A stretch of 14,678 nt of DNA from an uncultured Lachnospiraceae bacterium (GTDB lineage: Bacteria > Bacillota > Clostridia > Lachnospirales > Lachnospiraceae), in the NCBI GenBank assembly GCA_910579395.1, contig CAJTUC010000058.1, forward strand, positions 1-14,678. Direction: 5' to 3'. Below the pieces are notes generated by a model. That model was not told where the DNA came from. It made no database searches and saw only the letters and a list, made by a program, of their open reading frames with translations. Both the position numbers and the translations under genes were made by a program. How positions within the stretch are numbered: the first letter of the stretch is position 1; the number at the start of each line of letters is the position of its first letter. Positions 13,457-14,678 of this stretch are shown one piece after another.

Positions 13457-14530
13457 CTAGTCGCCAAAGCTGATACCTGTCATTTTTGCTTCCTGTACAA
13501 TAGTCGCATCCGGCGATACCATTTTTAATTTGCCCGCAACTTCTTCCAGCGGAACTTTGACAACTTCTCTGTTCTTATAGCCTACCATAAAGCCATATTC
13601 GCCTTTTAAGATCAGTTTACCTGCTTCTGCGCCGAGACGTGTTGCAAATACACGGTCATAAGGACACGGACTTCCGCCGCGCTGTGTATGCCCCGGAACC
13701 GTTACGCGCACATCCTGGCCGGTCTTTTTCTGAATGCGGTCCGCAATTTCATAGGAAACGGACGGATACGCATAATTCTTCATTTTTTCTTTATATTCTT
13801 TCTTTGAAAGCTTCGCATCCTCTTTGGAGATCGCACCTTCGGCAACGGCCATGATCGTAAATTTGGAACCGCGGGCCATACGCCCATTGATCGCTTTGAT
13901 GATCTTATCAATATCATACGGAATTTCCGGAATCAGGATGATGTCCGCTCCGCCTGCGATGCCGGCATTCAATGTCAGCCATCCTACTTTATGTCCCATA
14001 ACTTCCACGATAAAAATACGTCCGTGGGAAGCTGCCGTCGTATGGATACAGTCGATGCAGTCCGTTGCGATATTGACTGCGCTCTGGAAACCGAAGGTCA
14101 TATCCGTTCCCCACAGGTCATTGTCGATAGTCTTCGGAAGCGTTACGACGTTCAGTCCTTCCTCTCTTAACATATTCGCCGTCTTGTGGGTACCATTGCC
14201 GCCCAAGATTACGAGACAGTCCAGTTTCAGTTTATAGTAATTCTGCTTCATTGCTTCCACTTTATCAAGACCGTTCTCATCCGGCTCCCGCATCAGCTTA
14301 AACGGTGTTCTCGAGCTTCCGAGAATCGTGCCGCCTTTTGTCAGAATACCCGAAAAGTCCATTCCCGTCAGCATACGGAAATCTCCATAGATCAATCCCT
14401 TATAGCCTTCTAAAAACCCATAGATTTCTACATCTTCTCCACTACATGACAGACATTTTACAACACCCCGCATTGCCGCATTAAGTGCCTGACAATCTCC
14501 ACCGCTGGTCAGCATACCGATTCTTTTCAT
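13457..14530 (-). CDS. pfkA: 6-phosphofructokinase, Clostridia-type, probably ATP-dependent
   Basis: 357 residues, ATG at 14530 after AAAGGAGGAATCGGA. It phosphorylates fructose 6-phosphate in glycolysis. Motifs: LTSGGDCQALNAAMRG (nucleotide loop, where E. coli has GGDAPGMNA), GGTILGSSR, ILGGNGTHKTA (106-118), LPKTIDNDLWGTD with catalytic Asp 136 and Asp 138, and VPGHTQRGGSPCPYDR. By E. coli numbering the donor-selecting positions 104 and 124 are Gly 113 and Lys 133. Gly 104 with Lys 124 is the ATP-using combination in actinobacterial enzymes, while Asp 104 with Lys 124 marks PPi enzymes. Position 103, normally Asp that helps hold Mg, is Asn 112. The allosteric effector site was not assessed. 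It has its own promoter and is followed by a palindromic element, then dnaX. Confidence 0.95.
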   Translation of the reverse strand: MKRIGMLTSGGDCQALNAAMRGVVKCLSCSGEDVEIYGFLEGYKGLIYGDFRMLTGMDFSGILTKGGTILGSSRTPFKLMREPDENGLDKVEAMKQNYYKLKLDCLVILGGNGTHKTANMLREEGLNVVTLPKTIDNDLWGTDMTFGFQSAVNIATDCIDCIHTTAASHGRIFIVEVMGHKVGWLTLNAGIAGGADIILIPEIPYDIDKIIKAINGRMARGSKFTIMAVAEGAISKEDAKLSKKEYKEKMKNYAYPSVSYEIADRIQKKTGQDVRVTVPGHTQRGGSPCPYDRVFATRLGAEAGKLILKGEYGFMVGYKNREVVKVPLEEVAGKLKMVSPDATIVQEAKMTGISFGD

Positions 14531-14572
14531 TCCGATTCCTCCTTTAATATTCTGTTTTTATATGACCTGCCC

Positions 14573-14630
14573 GCTTCCACTGAAGCACACATATTAAGTA
14601 AATTATATAATATTTTAAAAAGTATCACAA
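14573..14630 (-). promoter_or_regulatory. Promoter and leader of pfkA
   Basis: On the minus strand TTGTGA (14625-14630), a 17-base spacer and TATAAT (14602-14607) form a good sigma-A promoter. The start near 14595 leaves a leader of about 65 bases, which contains a small hairpin GCTTC-CACT-GAAGC (14573-14586). No riboswitch-like structure was recognised. Confidence 0.7.
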
Positions 14631-14678
14631 CTAAATTATTCCTAAGAGCACATTCTAACGGCCGGCTGCCTTGACCTT

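Noticed and set aside
14655..14678. Possible 3' end of another minus-strand gene at the right edge (seven codons, KVKAAGR, then TAG).
   Set aside because: Too short to tell from chance. dnaE often lies upstream of pfkA in Clostridia, but these residues do not show it.

Overview
The window looks like chromosomal DNA from a low-to-moderate GC anaerobic Firmicute, most likely of the Lachnospiraceae (Clostridia). The support is the LysM / DUF5711 / CvpA-type cassette, the Clostridia-type 6-phosphofructokinase, strong AGGAGG-type ribosome binding sites, and the dnaX-ybaB-recR order. This placement comes from family recognition, not from a search.

Layout from left to right. (1) 1-430 has no gene. 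It reads as the tandem P1/P2 promoter region and leader of an rRNA operon on the minus strand, whose 16S gene would lie left of the window. (2) 430-1494 (minus) holds a decayed two-gene operon: an XRE-type regulator with one in-frame amber codon, and a class I SAM methyltransferase with one in-frame ochre codon and a frameshift. (3) 1735-2214 (plus) is an MGMT-family protein without the PCHR cysteine. (4) 5232-2265 (minus) is a three-gene envelope cassette: LysM membrane protein, DUF5711-like propeller protein and CvpA-like protein. (5) 5361-8137 (plus) is a drug-efflux-like operon: TetR regulator, MacB/LolD-type ATPase and an FtsX-type permease, with a tandem-repeat candidate operator in front. 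(6) 9453-8157 (minus) is a PadR regulator overlapping a degenerate CPBP-family membrane protein. (7) 13269-9632 (minus) is the replication/repair run dnaX-ybaB-recR followed by galM, closed by a clear terminator. (8) 14530-13457 (minus) is pfkA with its own promoter.

The most unusual signal is a pair of related, highly palindromic intergenic elements, one at 6805-6911 between the ABC ATPase and its permease, the other at 13317-13450 between pfkA and dnaX. Both sit directly downstream of a stop codon, in the same orientation relative to the gene they follow. They share conserved blocks but carry different hairpin cores, so they look like copies of a modular dispersed repeat.

Small-molecule defence and membrane regulation dominate the accessory part (TetR-ABC, PadR-CPBP, XRE-methyltransferase remnants). 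The right-hand third is ordinary core genome. No CRISPR array, transposase, tRNA or complete rRNA gene is visible. Coordinates and motifs were read by eye; family assignments are from recognition only.
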